Assembly (NCBI GenBank): GCA_963969345.1
Contig: OZ017767.1
Location: 3,748,739-3,812,738 of the forward strand
Length of the DNA: 64,000 nt
Reading direction: 5' to 3'
DNA from: Turbatrix aceti
Taxonomy: Eukaryota; Nematoda; Chromadorea; Rhabditida; Panagrolaimidae
The number at the start of each line of letters is the position of its first letter. Within the stretch, counting starts at the first letter, position 1. Shown piece after piece: positions 11,594-23,866 of the stretch. Under the pieces are notes generated by a model. The model saw only the letters and a program-made list of their open reading frames with translations. It made no database searches and was not told the origin of the DNA. Both the position numbers and the translations under genes were made by a program.

Positions 11594-12347
11594 ATGGCTT
11601 GGCGATCACATGGTCGTTCAAACGTTGAACTCGTCGAAAAATTGCAAAGTAAGTTGGTGGTTTTATTTTCCTCAGAACCGGAACAACGTTTTTTTGAGCG
11701 TTCTTTGATGCCATATTTTTTAATTTTCAGAAAATGGTCTAATTCGCAGCGAGAGAGTCAAAGAAGCGATGCTGGCCGTGGATCGCGCTGACTTCTGCAA
11801 GTCCGGTCCCTACGAAGACCGCCCGCAGACCATCCAGTGCAACGCGACCATCAGCGCCCCTCACATGCATGCCGAGGCTCTGGAAGTCCTCGTCGATCAC
11901 ATCCAGCCGGGAGCGAAGGTTCTGGACATCGGCTCTGGCTCTGGCTACCTCACGGCCTGCTTCGCGGTGCTCGCCGGTCCCGAAGGCAAGGTGGTGGGTG
12001 TCGAGCACATGCACACTCTCGTTGAGCAGTCCATCATCAACCTCCGCGTCCACCACGGCAATCTCTTCGACTCAGGAGTCATTCGGATCGTTGAGGGCGA
12101 CGGTCGACTGGGATGGCCTCCCGAAGCTCCCTATGACGCTATTCACGTCGGCGCGGCTGCTCCCGAAGTGCCTCAGCACCTCGTCGACCAGCTCAAAATT
12201 GGCGGACGACTCATTATCCCCGTCGGAACCAAGTACCAGGAGTTTCTGCAGGTGGATCGCATAAATGAAGACCAAATCTGTACCAAGAAGCTTATGGATG
12301 TCATCTACGTCCCGCTGACCAGCAAGGAGCACCAGATGGACAGGTAA
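11594..12347 (+). CDS. pcm-1: Protein-L-isoaspartate O-methyltransferase
   Basis: Exons 11594-11648 and 11731-12347 join in frame to 223 residues, the normal length of animal PIMT. The enzyme uses S-adenosylmethionine to methylate isoaspartyl residues in aged proteins so that they can revert to aspartate; it acts in the cytosol. The N-terminal signature MAWRSHGRSN, the VDRADF and ATISAPHMHA substrate-site motifs, the SAM-binding loop VLDIGSGSGYLT (82-93), VVGVEH, the GDGRLGW motif, DAIHVGAAAP and the C-terminal YVPLT are all visible. One small departure is IQCNATISAPH where the family usually has Gly before that Cys/Tyr. Third-position codon use is GC-rich, as in the neighbouring housekeeping genes. 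Single copy in the window. Confidence 0.96.
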
Positions 12348-14587
12348 TTCCTCTCTGGACTCGGCGCTCTCACCATTCGCCATCGGCTTTGTAAATATGT
12401 ACCTTGTATATTTTTTTTACTTGATGCATAAAGCCCACGCTTACCTGGCTAGTCGGGTCACACACGGGTCTATTTTTGGGGGAACGAAATCATTTCGGAC
12501 TTTTTCGGCACTCAGATGTCTTGACTCGACGGCTTTCATGTTTGACGACAACAACGACACCGAGGATAATGCACTTTGTTTCGCCTCAGCCGCGCAATTA
12601 TCCATGGCAGGTCGTTGTTGCGTTTGCCCAGCCGACAACGGTACTTAGGACGACAAGGCAAACAAAAGCTGTGGGAAATGGTCGTGTAATAACCTCCTCA
12701 AACTCGGGTGAAGGGAGTCTGGGATTGGACGTCATTCCTTCCTTCCTGGGAGTGAGTTGCTGTTTGAAAAAGCTCCTAGGAGTTTCTTGTAGCATGTCTG
12801 GGACGTTTTCGATCGCTTTGCTCCGAACCAACCTGCTGCGTGTTATCTTTTGCGTAATTAGCGATGCTATTCACGCTCCTCTCCACCTTTCCAGGTGAGT
12901 TGTGTACTCCGAATGCAGACATATTTATCCATTTTTAGTTCCGGTTTTTTTTTTGCAAAATATGTTGTTTTTCTTCACCAAAACAACCGAAAATCCCTAA
13001 ACCTTGAGGTAACGTCCTGAAATAAATTCTTGGACTGAAAAATTCATGCTTGTATGAATACGAAGACTTGCTTCACCAAAGCACCGGTATGCCTCACTGG
13101 CATCCCTCCTCCCTCTTCCCGGCGGGCTTGGTCATCATCCAGGTATGAACAAGGCACGGAAAAAAGTTTATCGAAGCTCACTCACCTGGTGCGTACTTTT
13201 CCGGATGACGACAGCCAGCCAGGGGTGTTTTCATGTTGCTCCACAATTTTTGCCACTCCATTTAACGCGGAGTGTGCCGAGGCCGGTATTCACCTGGTGC
13301 CTATGTACCTGGAACTGATGAGGCTATTCTTCGGTTCCTTCTAGGGCATTTCATGGGAATGTTTGTCTGAGGGATATCACGGCGTCAACCGGCTGCGCAG
13401 TCACGTATAATTGTGTTTCGCTAATTGGCAGGGCAATGTTAAACGAATTAGACTGTCTTTTGATACGCCCAGACCGAGCTTGTGCCAATGCGGGAGACTT
13501 GGCACAATTTTTGCAGAAATTGTCGACTGTTTGTTTTTTTTTTGGTTGAGATAGGGAAATTTTGTTTTTCTGGCCGTTATTGGCATAATGACCGTCCCTG
13601 ATGATAAGACAGACAAGACACTCTGTTGCTTTTTCTTGGACACGCACAAAATAGGGTCCGTGCCAAAAAAATGCCAAAACACAAACAATCTCGGTTGCTT
13701 TTCTTGCGCTCACTCAGAAATTTTGGGCAGGGCCTAGAGCGCATAAAACCTTAATTATGACTCCCTTGAGCCGGGTCGTGGATTTCTAATGATGATCTGC
13801 ATCTTGCTTGATTCGTTCATTTGGAATGTTTCTGTTTTTTGAGCGGTGGCAGTTGTGCTCGTTATAATCACCGTTTTCCAAAATATATTATTTTTAATTG
13901 TTTTCCTTGTTTTTATCACAGCCGCAAAAAAATCAAACACCTTCTAGCAATGTTCAAAATAGCTACTAAATATTATATTTTTTGTTTCAAACGTTTCAGT
14001 CAATTTTTTTTCAATTTTTATGACAAATCGCTGGTTGCTTCTTTGAGCCGCTCACCCCATTGCCACTCACAGTGCGAATGGAGTCGATTACGTTCTCATT
14101 TTTCACACTTTTGTCTCTGGTGGTCCGATAACGCTCTGCCTTCGTCGCCGGCACCGTCCCAGGGGGTAATCACGGTCGATTTGACGAAAACAGGCCTTCG
14201 AGCGCATGCAACACGTCTCCATACGGCTCCCTGCCACGCTAGCGGCCGGGCAGTGATACTGAAGCCTTGCTTGCCGGGGCGACCCTTGGATTACCGGGAT
14301 TATCGCAACACGCGGCGCGTTCGTCGGCCGGCGTGTCTGCGGTCGGGTTAAAATAATTACGTATATTTTAACGCGTTTCAAATAATTGAAGGCAGGCAAC
14401 AAAAAAATAGAACTTGCAGAGGGTAGCCAACTGCCATCGAGTCGAAACTGATGCCGCCAAATGACTTGGGTGGCGTGCTGTGAGTTTGACGACTGACCGC
14501 TCGTCGCTGCTGCTTCTTTCTTTTTTTATTCAACCTTTGAACCTGTTTTTGAACGTCGCAACGGCCCTGGTGGTGGTCCTGGTGGCG
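12348..14587. other. Intergenic, no firm gene
   Basis: Several reading frames occur but none shows coding character. A plus-strand open stretch ending at a consensus donor (CAG/GTGAGT at 12895) begins with an ATG at 12794 and is hydrophobic, so it could be an orphan first exon, but no matching acceptor exon is evident. From 13880 to 14010 the sequence is very AT-rich. Confidence 0.4.
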
Positions 14588-14995
14588 ATGGCTGGTATCT
14601 ACCTGCCACTCGCCAAGTTTATCCTCCTTACCAACCAGATTACGCTCAACATGACGAGGGAGGCTGCGGATGCCGCTGTCTACCCTCCGGGCGGGGATCA
14701 TAGACCCCCTCCTCCCCCGCCTCCGACCATTCAACCTCAAAACTTCTACGACAATCACGAAAACTACGGCGACGGCAAATTTGACCCTGCAAGAGACGAC
14801 CGAGTTTACTACGATTCCGGGAGCTACGAAGAGCGGAGAGACACCACCGGTCCACCGACGGCTGTCTACATCGACGATGCCGATGACTTCTGGATGCCGG
14901 ATGACGGCATCTACGACGACTACGTTCCCCTGGCTCCCGACGGTTGGTTCGCCTTTAAAACCAAAAAACAGGGCAGGATGCATAAAATTTATTAA
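14588..14995 (+). CDS. Candidate small membrane or secreted Pro/Asp/Tyr-rich protein
   Basis: Open frame from an ATG to TAA, 135 residues. It begins with a hydrophobic segment (MAGIYLPLAKFILL) and continues open upstream without an ATG through a still more hydrophobic stretch, so a first exon may be missing. Then comes a run of seven prolines and an Asp/Tyr-rich region (YDNHENYGDG, DDADDFW, YDDYVPLAPDGW). C or G dominates the third codon position through the Asp/Tyr-rich part, unlike the two other frames, which is the main argument that it codes. No family recognised. If real, the N-terminus is a signal peptide or anchor and the acidic tail is extracellular or cytoplasmic respectively. It lies alone in a gene-poor interval. 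Confidence 0.4.
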   Translation: MAGIYLPLAKFILLTNQITLNMTREAADAAVYPPGGDHRPPPPPPPTIQPQNFYDNHENYGDGKFDPARDDRVYYDSGSYEERRDTTGPPTAVYIDDADDFWMPDDGIYDDYVPLAPDGWFAFKTKKQGRMHKIY

Positions 14996-17900
14996 CGGCA
15001 GTTTCAACCAAAAAAACAGCCGGGTAATGTCATAATTTAACCTGAGGGGTAGGATATGTCAGAACTGCCGCCCTCTATCCGTTTGATCCGTCGACAAATG
15101 CTCTTGTTCTTTTTTTGTCCGCTTGAAACGAGATCGCAGTAAATCACGCGAAATAAACTCTTCACACCTCGACAACGCATTCATCGCGGCAAATTGCCTG
15201 CCACACTTTGCCCCGCAGGCAGGTGAGCGGATCAGGACTTGTCATGTATAAAAACTTTTTTTTGCTGACACGAATTATTTATTTTATTATACGACCACAG
15301 CCTATAATGTATGCGTGCCTGCGGCTGGCAGGTGTAAGGTCGATCGTCGTCTGTCACTAATTTTCGCTTCTTGCCATCAGTCAAAAAGTTTGTTGACATG
15401 ATAGTTACTGGCATGCGGCGGTGCTTCAGGAAGTTTCCTTTTCTTTGCCTGGCGTGTTGGGAGAGGAGAGATTGCCAGTTTGGATCCTGTAAAGTGGATT
15501 TTTACCTGGGAATGACTTTTTTGATGCCCATGGAATTATTATATTTATTTTAACGGGAAAACCTTGTGCGTGCCATATTGCCTCTCAATCAGTCCATGCC
15601 GGGGTTTTCATCTTCTCTTCTTTTTTTCTATGATGTTGCTCTGATAAACACAGGCTTCGGAATGACGCTTTGAGCGGATGCGAGTGAATGAGTGCTTTTA
15701 ATAATCACACTGCTCCCCAAGGAGAGAGTAAAGTCCTGACTTGCTCAGTTTTCCTAGCCCTTTGTCGCCTGCTTTGATTTGCATGCATTTTTGATGGCAT
15801 CTTCGGACTCCGGAGGTGCGCCTTGCCACCACTCTCGCCAAATTAGCGAGTGCCGGTGGCCAACTTTTGGCGGATATGCACGCGCTGTTCTCCGGGGCTG
15901 CTTTCAATTCAACTCATGTTCTGGGATGTTTTTTTTGTTGGTCAGCTGCTGTCTGTGCTGGCTGCAGCGAAGAGTGCATCCCTTGGCCTGCGATGATCTC
16001 TAATTGATGCAACTTGGCGGATTACCCTCGTGTATGTATTTAATTTGGGCTTGTCAAATTAAAATAATCCAGTGTCACCGGTGTTTTGTTCTTTTGCAAG
16101 TGAAACAAACTTCAAAGAAAAATTTATAAATTTTACGGATTATTTTTTTGTCATCTGTATAACAAATTGTTCCTTGTTTACACAATGTGCCCATCACGCA
16201 CGGTACGTTTTCGGCATCCTTGCAAATTTTTAATCCACGTTTTTTATTCCACAATTTTCGTATAACATTTTTGTTTAGAAATAAAATAAAAGCAATTTCG
16301 TTGTTCAAGCAGTAAACAAGGCTAATTTGTTTTTTGCATCCGCGGCATTTTCTTTGTACACGAAATTTTTAAACCGAGACCGCCCCTGCTTTTTGTTCAT
16401 AAAATTCAACAATTTTTGTCCCTCATTTCCGTCGATTATGCATTTTCCAACTCCCATGAAATCAGTGCTCTGGGACTCGTTACGCCTTTTACTGCTCCCG
16501 TGTGGGCAACTGCATCTCCCGGCTTCGGCGTCGGCGTCGAGGCTTCTGCCCACAAAGAAAAGAAGTCACATCAGAAGACGACTTTCGGGGTCGGTCGATG
16601 CAACAGCCTCCGGGAAGACAAGTATTAATGACTGCCGTCAAAGTGCTTAGACGACTGCTTAGCACGCGCGTAAGGGGTCAGCGGGAGTTTCATGCAGTCG
16701 AGTGGAAGTGGTCAATTTGTTGCGAATTGTCACTCTCTGTCCTTTTTCGTTCTCCCCTGTGGATCGTTTTGGGGGGGGGGGGGCTTGGGGTGCCGTGCAG
16801 TTTGTAGAGGCTTTTTAAAGAGGCCATCGGGGGTACTGATGTCATTTTGGCCGCCACTGACTTGAACTTATAATGGGAATTGTTTTTTTCTTGATTTTTG
16901 ACATGCAAACAAATATGTCGGCCCAAATGTGTTTTTTAAAATTTTGGGCCGAGTACCTAGATCTTCTGGCTGGAGTCAAAAAAGCCAAGAACTGCTGCCA
17001 ATGACTGTTACCCCGTCCTTGCCCTTGTTTGTTTTCCAGACCGGGTGGATAAGGGACAATTCGCTTACTTTTGCCATTGCCATTGCCTTTGTCGGTGTCA
17101 GTAGCGGCAAGCCAGGCCGGTGTGACAGAGCGGTCGAGCTTTTGGCTTCCGCTCCTGCGTCGCACGCTGACTAAAAAAAAAACGCAGAAAAAAATAGGAT
17201 ACACTATCACAAATGCAAGTTTTTGGCAACAAAGAGAGGGCACAATTCGGCATGTTTCTGGCCTGTGTCCTTCGGCGGTTGCTGCGGCGGCAACGGCCAC
17301 TAACTCGTCGATGATGATGATGGCGCCCATGGGAGGAGGAGGAGAGACGTGACGCAGCAAACGTCGCACATATCCCCCCCTGCGACGGCGAGGGATAGAT
17401 AAAGGGGTGGTAGGAATAAGACGAGAAGTATGCAGAAAACAGAGGGCATAATGACTACTGTTCGTTTTTCATCCTCGACGGCAAACTTCGCGCCGATCTC
17501 TTTGTCGTCTGTCATGCCATGTATTTATAAGCCACTTCATTTATCCTTCTTCTTCTTCTGGGACTTGATGTTGCCATGTGGCTGCGTGTTGGTCCATTAT
17601 AATTTTTTCGGGGTTGTTATTTGCTTCCGCGCAAGATTTTTGGCTTAAAAAAATTTTGGTTTTGTAAAAAATTATTTGATGTCTGAAAATTTATTTTTTG
17701 ATGATTGTTTTGTATTTGATTTTATTAAAATAAATTTTTTCGGAGTTCATGAATCTTAAATTATGTTTTATTCCAAACTTTATTTTATGTTTCTCCGAAA
17801 GGACGTGTACGAACGAAACAACGAAAAAGCCGAAACCGATAACCCTGGGACACATGCAGCTGTTTGGACTTGACATGTGCCGGAAATGTGGGCAGTAAAA

Positions 17901-18128
17901 ATTTTTTGAGAAGTTGTTGTCATTGGCACTGACCCCTCCAGGCCCCCTAACAAGGTGGTGCGACAGCGCATCCATCCCTCTCGTGCAAATTACCCTCTGC
18001 CTTCTAATTACGCTGCGTGCCATGTTGTGTGTCATCGGTTCGCGTGTTTTCTGACAACCACTCCACCACGCATCCAAGTAGTACAACAACCACTTGCTTT
18101 TTCTCACAGCACCCCCGGACGACATGCC
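14996..18128. other. Gene-poor spacer
   Basis: No convincing coding exon. A run of 13 G occurs at 16771-16783. A long minus-strand frame around 16842-17369 is low-complexity (runs of Ala, Lys, Pro) and is not supported. On the plus strand a TTTTTCTCACAG acceptor ends at 18109, just before the next candidate gene, and may be its spliced-leader site. Confidence 0.45.
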
Positions 18129-18766
18129 ATGCACATCTCGACACCGGTCGGCACAAGCAGCGTCATCGGCGGTCTCGTCTTCCTCGTTCTGCTGATCTCC
18201 GCGGAAGGCGGTGCAGCGTCGGAGGAGGCCCAGCCCCCCGTGGTCCCAGTCCGACGCCTGACGGCAGCCGAGATCCTGCATCGCGACCGGTACGGACCCC
18301 AGATCAACGCCGTCCGGTCGGGATCGACAGGGAATCCAAAGGATGACGAAGATGCCATTGATCGCATGGAATTCGTCAGGATGACGGCATCGGCCAACGG
18401 ATACACGCCTCGGGACAGCACCCATGCCTTCGACAAACGCACGTACAGTAGGTTATTACATACATACACTCTACCCTGTCTCGTCCGTTTTTTCAAAAGT
18501 GCTCTGCGCCGAATGTTGACTTCAAAAAGCCCGGCAAACAAGCGTGCAAAAAGTTGTGAGCAGCAAGCTCCCAAAAAGGAAGGGCGGGGAATAATAGGAC
18601 GCTTTGCGGGTCGGGTCATGCGGCCTTTTCACAACCGAATTGGACTACTTATCGCTCCAGGTGGCCGGGACACGTTGACTCGTGTGCCGGCAGTTGCTTT
18701 TTTATCACAGCTACTTTTGGCATAGTTGGCTTTATAAAAGATGGACTCTGGGATTCTGAACTTTGA
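18129..18766 (+). CDS. Candidate secreted protein / peptide precursor
   Basis: A first exon 18129-18447 follows a TTTTTCTCACAG acceptor (ending 18109) and starts with a clear signal peptide (hydrophobic core GGLVFLVLLISAEGGAA). The donor AGTAGGTT and the acceptor TTTTATCACAG at 18710 allow an in-frame second exon 18711-18766, giving 124 residues. After the signal peptide the chain is hydrophilic with GC-rich third positions. A dibasic FDKR site lies just before the splice junction, and would release a C-terminal peptide starting TYTTFGIVGF and ending WDSEL. That layout resembles a neuropeptide-like precursor but matches no family I know. The ATG at 18124 is out of frame and is skipped. The second exon is short and uncertain; the first is the firmer part. 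Confidence 0.42.
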
Positions 18767-21285
18767 GGGTTAAGCCAGGGATGAAATTCCTGATATGTTT
18801 TGAGTTTTTTGGGTAAAATTGATTCCACGGATAATTTTTATTCAAGCAGGCAAAAAACGAGCAAGGGAGGGGCTCTTACTCGCTCAAGGGCCTTCGATGA
18901 CCACTTACTGGACCCCTAAATTCATCGAAAGAGTCGGAAGAGGTGGTGTGTCATCATCCAAGAAGTTCGTCGATGCCCTCCTCAATTTTCTTTTTACAAC
19001 AAGTTTACTTGCCCCTGTCCACGGCGACGAGAGCGCGCCATCCATGTTCCACCTCGTTTTTCGGATGATGGGATGGTCGCGCTTACTTTTCCCGAAGGAG
19101 GGGGATTTGGACCAAGACCGGAATGAAGAGGACAAATCGAATTTGCCGGGGCTGGTCGCGCGTGTGTTTGTCCCCGCTTGGCTTCACCACGCGGCTTCAG
19201 CCCTCCTCGGACCACTTTTTTTGCATATTAGAGAGTGGTTACCGTCTCTGTGCTTTTGTGCGGCTTCTCCGTTTCCGACCGCGGTCCGGTCCTCATCGGT
19301 GGTTTCGTTTTGTGGTGCTTGAACTAATTTGCAGCCATGCGCGTCTTCCTGGTAGCCAACAAGTTTGTTTCATTTGTCTCGGCTCTTCCAAAGCCGGCTG
19401 GCCTCTGTTTTTCGGCTGTTGTTGAAAAAGTTCATCGGCTGCACTTTTTAATCATACAAATTCACCTTTCGGTCACTTTTCTCACGCCTGAATAATTTTA
19501 GTTTTTTTTCGTTTCACTTGAATCAATTTTTGGCAAAAGCGTGAAAAAGTGTGCCGCATTTTACCCACCCACCTTTTTGTCCTTTTTTGTCCATTGTTTT
19601 TTGCCAACCTGTAAAAAATGTCGGCCGTGGCAGTCTTCAACTTTTGTTTACGATAAACCAGTTACCACGCTACATTGCCGTGGAAAATAAGCGGCTAAGA
19701 GAGCTTCGCCGCCAGTGTGTATACGTTTCATCATGTGTGTTCATTAATTTAATATTCGTCGATTTCGCACAATTTTGATAGCACCGTCTTTTCATCGGCC
19801 ATCGCTCCCGGGTGAGGAGCGAGGGAGTCCGATGACAGCGGTCTTCTTCGGCACAGGCTTCCATTCAAACCCGAGCTCCAAAGAATACCCCTTGGTCTGG
19901 GTTGGGCTATTTGGAAAGATGCTTGAAGAGGAATTTTGGGGTTGTTCATAATAACAAGTTGTGCCGAGATCTCTTTTTTTTCTCGCTTCTTGCTGGCGTT
20001 TTTTCACATTCTGGTAATTTATAAGCAAACGCCGCGACTCATAGTGCAAAAATTGATACTATCTGCGGCTGCGGAAAGGGATTTGTCAACCTTGTCCTTT
20101 TCATCCGTCGTTTTCAGACGACGGGATCATTATTTCAGACTCCTCGTTGGCGGGTGTCAAGGGATACGCCAAACTTGTTGTTCTTGCCAAAAAATGATGA
20201 GAATGGGTGCGAGAGTTGTGACTGACGACCAATTGACTTCTTTACACATTTTTCACGTTTATGTCGTTCGTTTTGATGGGCTCCGAAGGGTGGAGTGGCC
20301 TTTGAAGTCGAGTCAAAAAGCTCGATGGCGCTTGGTCGCTTTTTTTTGCTGCGGTCGGGTCGGTTTGCGGTTTGCTGATAAAACTCTCGACAGCTAGTCC
20401 CCCACCGATCACGAAGAGACGTGTCACGGGTGGTGGCAATTAACTTTGATGCCACTTGCCCCTGGCATACCTCGAATGCGGGAGATATGAGTGATGGCCT
20501 GCCCGCCTGGCTGGCAGGCTCTTCATAAGCAGGATTAGCGGCTGTCAGCGCCCATCGCGATCGCTTTCGACTGGGACAGGCCACCACCACCGTCCTTCAC
20601 ATGGCCCAATTAGCAGGTTGTATGATGGGCTTTTTATGTGATTTTAAGATTTTTGACTGGAAGATGAATTCCCAGATTTTATAGCCCAGGTGCCCTCCTG
20701 CTTGTGTAATTCGTAGCAATTTGTTGTTCTTGTTAGTGCCCGCGGGCGGTTGTGGCTTTGATCACCGCAACTCCCACCGCCGGTGGCGTGACAATGATGA
20801 ATGGCTGTACTTCGGAGAGCGGAGTCGGTTAATAGGGTGCACGTGGGCTTTGTTGGCTTTTCGACCTCCCACAAACGACCCCCCTTTGATCTTTCTGGCC
20901 GTTCTGATATCTTCCGTGTCGCACGCTTTTACCTGTTTTGAGTGATCTCCCGTGTCCTTTAGTCTTTCTGCCACCTCACGCATTGCGCGCAGGATCAATC
21001 ACCTCGGGTGGTGACGAGATCTTCCGGCAACGAGTCCAGTCCGCTACAGCATTTGGCTTTCATTTCCGCTGATTTTTGGCCAACGGAAGAGTGTCGCAGG
21101 ACCATTTGCATCGTGCCATCTGGTTTGGTCATTTGGTCATTAGACAAGTCACTGCTGAACAATGCCCAAACCGCCTCTGGACGGATCGTGGTCACTTTAA
21201 TCGTTCTTTTGTTGTCGTGTATAATATTTACGGACATCGAACGGTGCGGTCGGGGTCGTCTGATAACCCGGCGACCAGACCGGCC
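18767..21285. other. Gene-poor spacer
   Basis: Reading frames here (for example 18819-19322 plus) lack signal peptides, domains or splice logic, and I do not call them. The last 200 bases before the Ly6 gene are its 5' flank. No repeats noticed. Confidence 0.4.
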
Positions 21286-22062
21286 ATGACGGTTGGCATC
21301 GAGCTTCTCGCTGTTTTTGCCGGTATTCTGAGTGTTATCAAGCCCTCGCTTGCTCTTTCAAATAATATGGGTAATTTATTTTGTTTGTGGTTTTTGGGCT
21401 TGGTAATAAAACTGCATTTATAAAAATTAATTTTTTTATTTAAAAAATTAAAAAGAATGTTTTTGCTTCATTTTAACATCCGAATTTAAGGTTCACTTCC
21501 GCGGCAGTTCGAGTGCTACTCCTGCATGTCGCTGAGCTATCAGGAGAACTGGGAGCATCTTCAGTTCATGTATATGACGCCCAAGGTCTTCACCAACCGC
21601 TGCAACGACCCGTTCATTCAGCGCAACATCCCGACCGTGCTCTGCGGCTCGTTTTGTGCCAGTTTGCTGGAGCCAAACGTTGAAGGAGGTACGTAACCCG
21701 CCAACGCGCCGATTTCGACCACTAATTCACTTTTCATTTTTCCAGGAGTCTTCATCGGTTACAAATACATTCGAGGCTGCGTGGACCGGATTCTGCGGAG
21801 CGGCTTTAATCAATCCGCGATCCGAACGCACCGCTTTAACCAGGTCGACCAGTGCCGTTCACTGCCCCGGGCACAGCTCTTCAACTCGCCCCGTGGCGTC
21901 AACGTGCCGGTGTTCGGCGACGTCCAGCTGTGTTCGTGCTACGGCGACAAGTGCAACGGTGCGAGTCGCGCTGACACCGGTCTCCGCTCCGACCGTCTCC
22001 TGCTCACCCTCTTCTGCTGTCTTTCGCTCTTCCTGCCACGGCTACTCGCCGTCAATAGGTAG
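21286..22062 (+). CDS. Ly6/uPAR-fold (QVR-like) GPI-anchored surface protein
   Basis: Three exons, 21286-21370, 21491-21688 and 21746-22062, join in frame to 199 residues. Layout: signal peptide (hydrophobic ELLAVFAGILSVI, residues ~6-18), then a cysteine-rich three-finger domain beginning FECYSCMS and ending LCSCYGDKCNG, the classic Ly6 C-terminal CxCxxxxCN pattern, then a short Ser/Asp spacer and a hydrophobic tail (LLLTLFCCLSLFLPRLLAV) as expected for GPI-anchor addition. Family members sit on the outer membrane leaflet and modulate channels or receptors (Drosophila Quiver/Sleepless regulates Shaker and nicotinic receptors); the partner here is unknown. The domain is longer than vertebrate Ly6 domains, with an inserted segment around VFIGYKYIRGC, as in invertebrate QVR-like proteins. 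Intron positions split the signal peptide from the domain. Confidence 0.85.
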
Positions 22063-22374
22063 TCGCATCGTCGGATATGCCTTCGGTTCTCGTCGACTCG
22101 ACGGCGAGCAACTCTTTGTTATGGCGCTCACAGGGATAAATTTATATTCATTGTCGTAGATTCACCGTTTCCCAGAATAATTTGTATATTTGCGACACAT
22201 GATTTTTCTGGCATGTTGTTGATTGCTCGTCATGAGTGGATAAAGCTTTTTTCAATGCTAAATCGTCTTCTAGCCTCATTTTGAGCCGCACAAAGGAAAG
22301 CAACGTTTTTTTCCACGTTGTCAACTAGCGCGCGCTCTTTCGCCTACAAAGGGGGACAAACCTGCAGGTTCCAC

Positions 22375-22447
22375 GCCTCTTTGGCTCAGTGGTAGTAGCG
22401 TCGGTCTTGTAAACCGAAGGTCGCAGGTTCGATCCCTGCAAGGGGCA
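22375..22447 (+). tRNA. tRNA-Thr (anticodon TGT)
   Basis: A 73-base cloverleaf. The acceptor stem GCCTCTT pairs with AAGGGGC (one G-T pair), followed by discriminator A. The D arm holds the A box GGCTCAGTGG. The anticodon stem TCGGT/ACCGA encloses the loop CTTGTAA, giving anticodon TGT, which reads ACA threonine. The T arm GCAGG/CCTGC encloses TTCGATC, with B box GGTTCGATCCC. A T run a few bases downstream is a Pol III terminator. No intron. It lies between the Ly6 gene and the 3' end of the unknown 405-residue gene. Confidence 0.95.
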
Positions 22448-22549
22448 TCGTTTTTGCAGGATTTTCAATTTTTTTGTTACAAAATACGTGTTTATTCAAA
22501 GAATGCAAAATTATCAAAAAATGACAGGTTAATGAAATGCAAAGTTCAG

Positions 22550-23866
22550 TTAGTCGTTGTTTTTGAGCATTTTTATGCGTTTGTCTTTCGACTTTTTGCT
22601 GCAACCTTTCCAGAAGTTGTCGACCCCAGGGATGTTGAATTCTAGCTTTCCGGAGTCCTTGAGGGTAAAGTAGTCAGAACCTGGGTCGGTTGCTGGCACG
22701 TAGGTGACCAGAGCAAAGGTTGCCATGCGGCGGAAGAAACGGGGCTTCGGAGCAGTCCGACAACAGCACGTGACACCTGGCGTCATCCGGGCGGCTTTCT
22801 GGACTTCATAGTAATTCTTCATTGACTTGTACACGCGCAGCGCTGCTGCTCGCTTCCCTGGAGAAAAAAAATAGGTAACTGAAGAAAAAATAAGCCAAAG
22901 AATTCACCTTTGGAGAGCAGAAAGATGTCAGGACGGTTTTTCGAGTCAGAAGGCAGCAGACGACGTGAGTGAGTCTGAAGAGCCTCGCTGCTCTGTCGGA
23001 ACTCGCGAAGTTCTTCGTGGAAAGTGACGACCATTTCGGAGGGATGATTCGACTGTTCCAGACTCCGGATGACAGCTACCTCGTTGAGCGTCGGCTCCGC
23101 AAGCAGGTGAATCGCCAGACAACTGCTCACGGTGCACTGCGTGCTACCGGAGATTGTTTTGTCGGTAAGGTGCTTCACCTGACCGACGACGTCGAATTGA
23201 GACGAGCGCACGACGCCGTTGATGCTTTTGATAGCGTCACCGGTTTTGCACGCGTCAGCCATGAAACCGATCTCGTCAGTCTGTGCAGGTCCCCGCAGAG
23301 TGACCGCGCCTTCGATCGTAACGCTGTCTTTGGCCGGATAGTTGACGCAAAAGTGGAGCTCCCAATCAGTATCTCGCTTGACGTGCGCGGCGAAGGTGTG
23401 AGCATCAACCTGCTCAAAAATAGCCCGCATGGGAAAAGCATCGATCTCGATGGTTTCGCCGGGAAAAGAGTCTACGACGTGTGGTAGAGTCGACGCCTCC
23501 AACCAGACCCTGAGCTGGCCCAGCAGTATGAGTAGGCAATGGTTGACGCGCACTACCGGCAAGTCGTCCAGGATGTCGTCGAGCATCGTGCAGAAGACGA
23601 GGCCCGCCGACATCTGCTGCAGGCCGGTCAGTGTGCCGATGGGCATCTGGGGCAGGCTCCTGCCCTGCAGCGGCTTGGAGATAGTTGACAGGTGTACTTT
23701 GGAAGGTGGGAGAGTCATGTTCAGTTTACGCACAGGACCTCCGGCTCGGGTTGACCAGTAAGAGGCGTTATCTTGATCCCAATCGGTTTCCAGTCGGGAG
23801 CTTTTCCTGAAAACAAATATAACGTTCAACTTGTTCAGCCTAGAGGAACTGTCACCTGGATGGCAT
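22550..23866 (-). CDS. Unknown conserved-looking protein, 405 residues
   Basis: Three minus-strand exons, 23866-23856 (11 bases), 23806-22908 and 22857-22550, join in frame to 405 residues. The tiny first exon supplies MPS plus two bases and is the only nearby ATG compatible with the acceptor at 23807, so the start is moderately sure. I do not recognise the family. The protein has no signal peptide. The middle contains alternating hydrophobic strands suggestive of a beta-rich domain (VTIEGAVTLRGP, FDVVGQVKHLTD). A basic helical stretch (KRAAALRVYKSMKNYYEVQKAAR) spans the exon 2/3 junction, which supports the splice, and it is followed by CCC and an FFRRMATFALVTYVP strand; the C-terminus is Lys-rich. 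Two introns are ~50 bases with TTTTCAG or CTCCAG ends. The tRNA-Thr lies about 100 bases beyond its stop. Confidence 0.7.

Noticed and set aside
16842..17369. 175-codon minus-strand frame
   Set aside because: Low-complexity Ala, Lys and Pro runs, no domain and no splice logic.
18819..19322. 167-codon plus-strand frame
   Set aside because: No reliable ATG context, no signal peptide or domain; opposite-strand frames are comparable.
22386..22604. Minus-strand 72-codon frame ending in AGIEPATFGL-type sequence
   Set aside because: It is the antisense of tRNA-Thr; this peptide signature is a common false protein call over tRNA genes.
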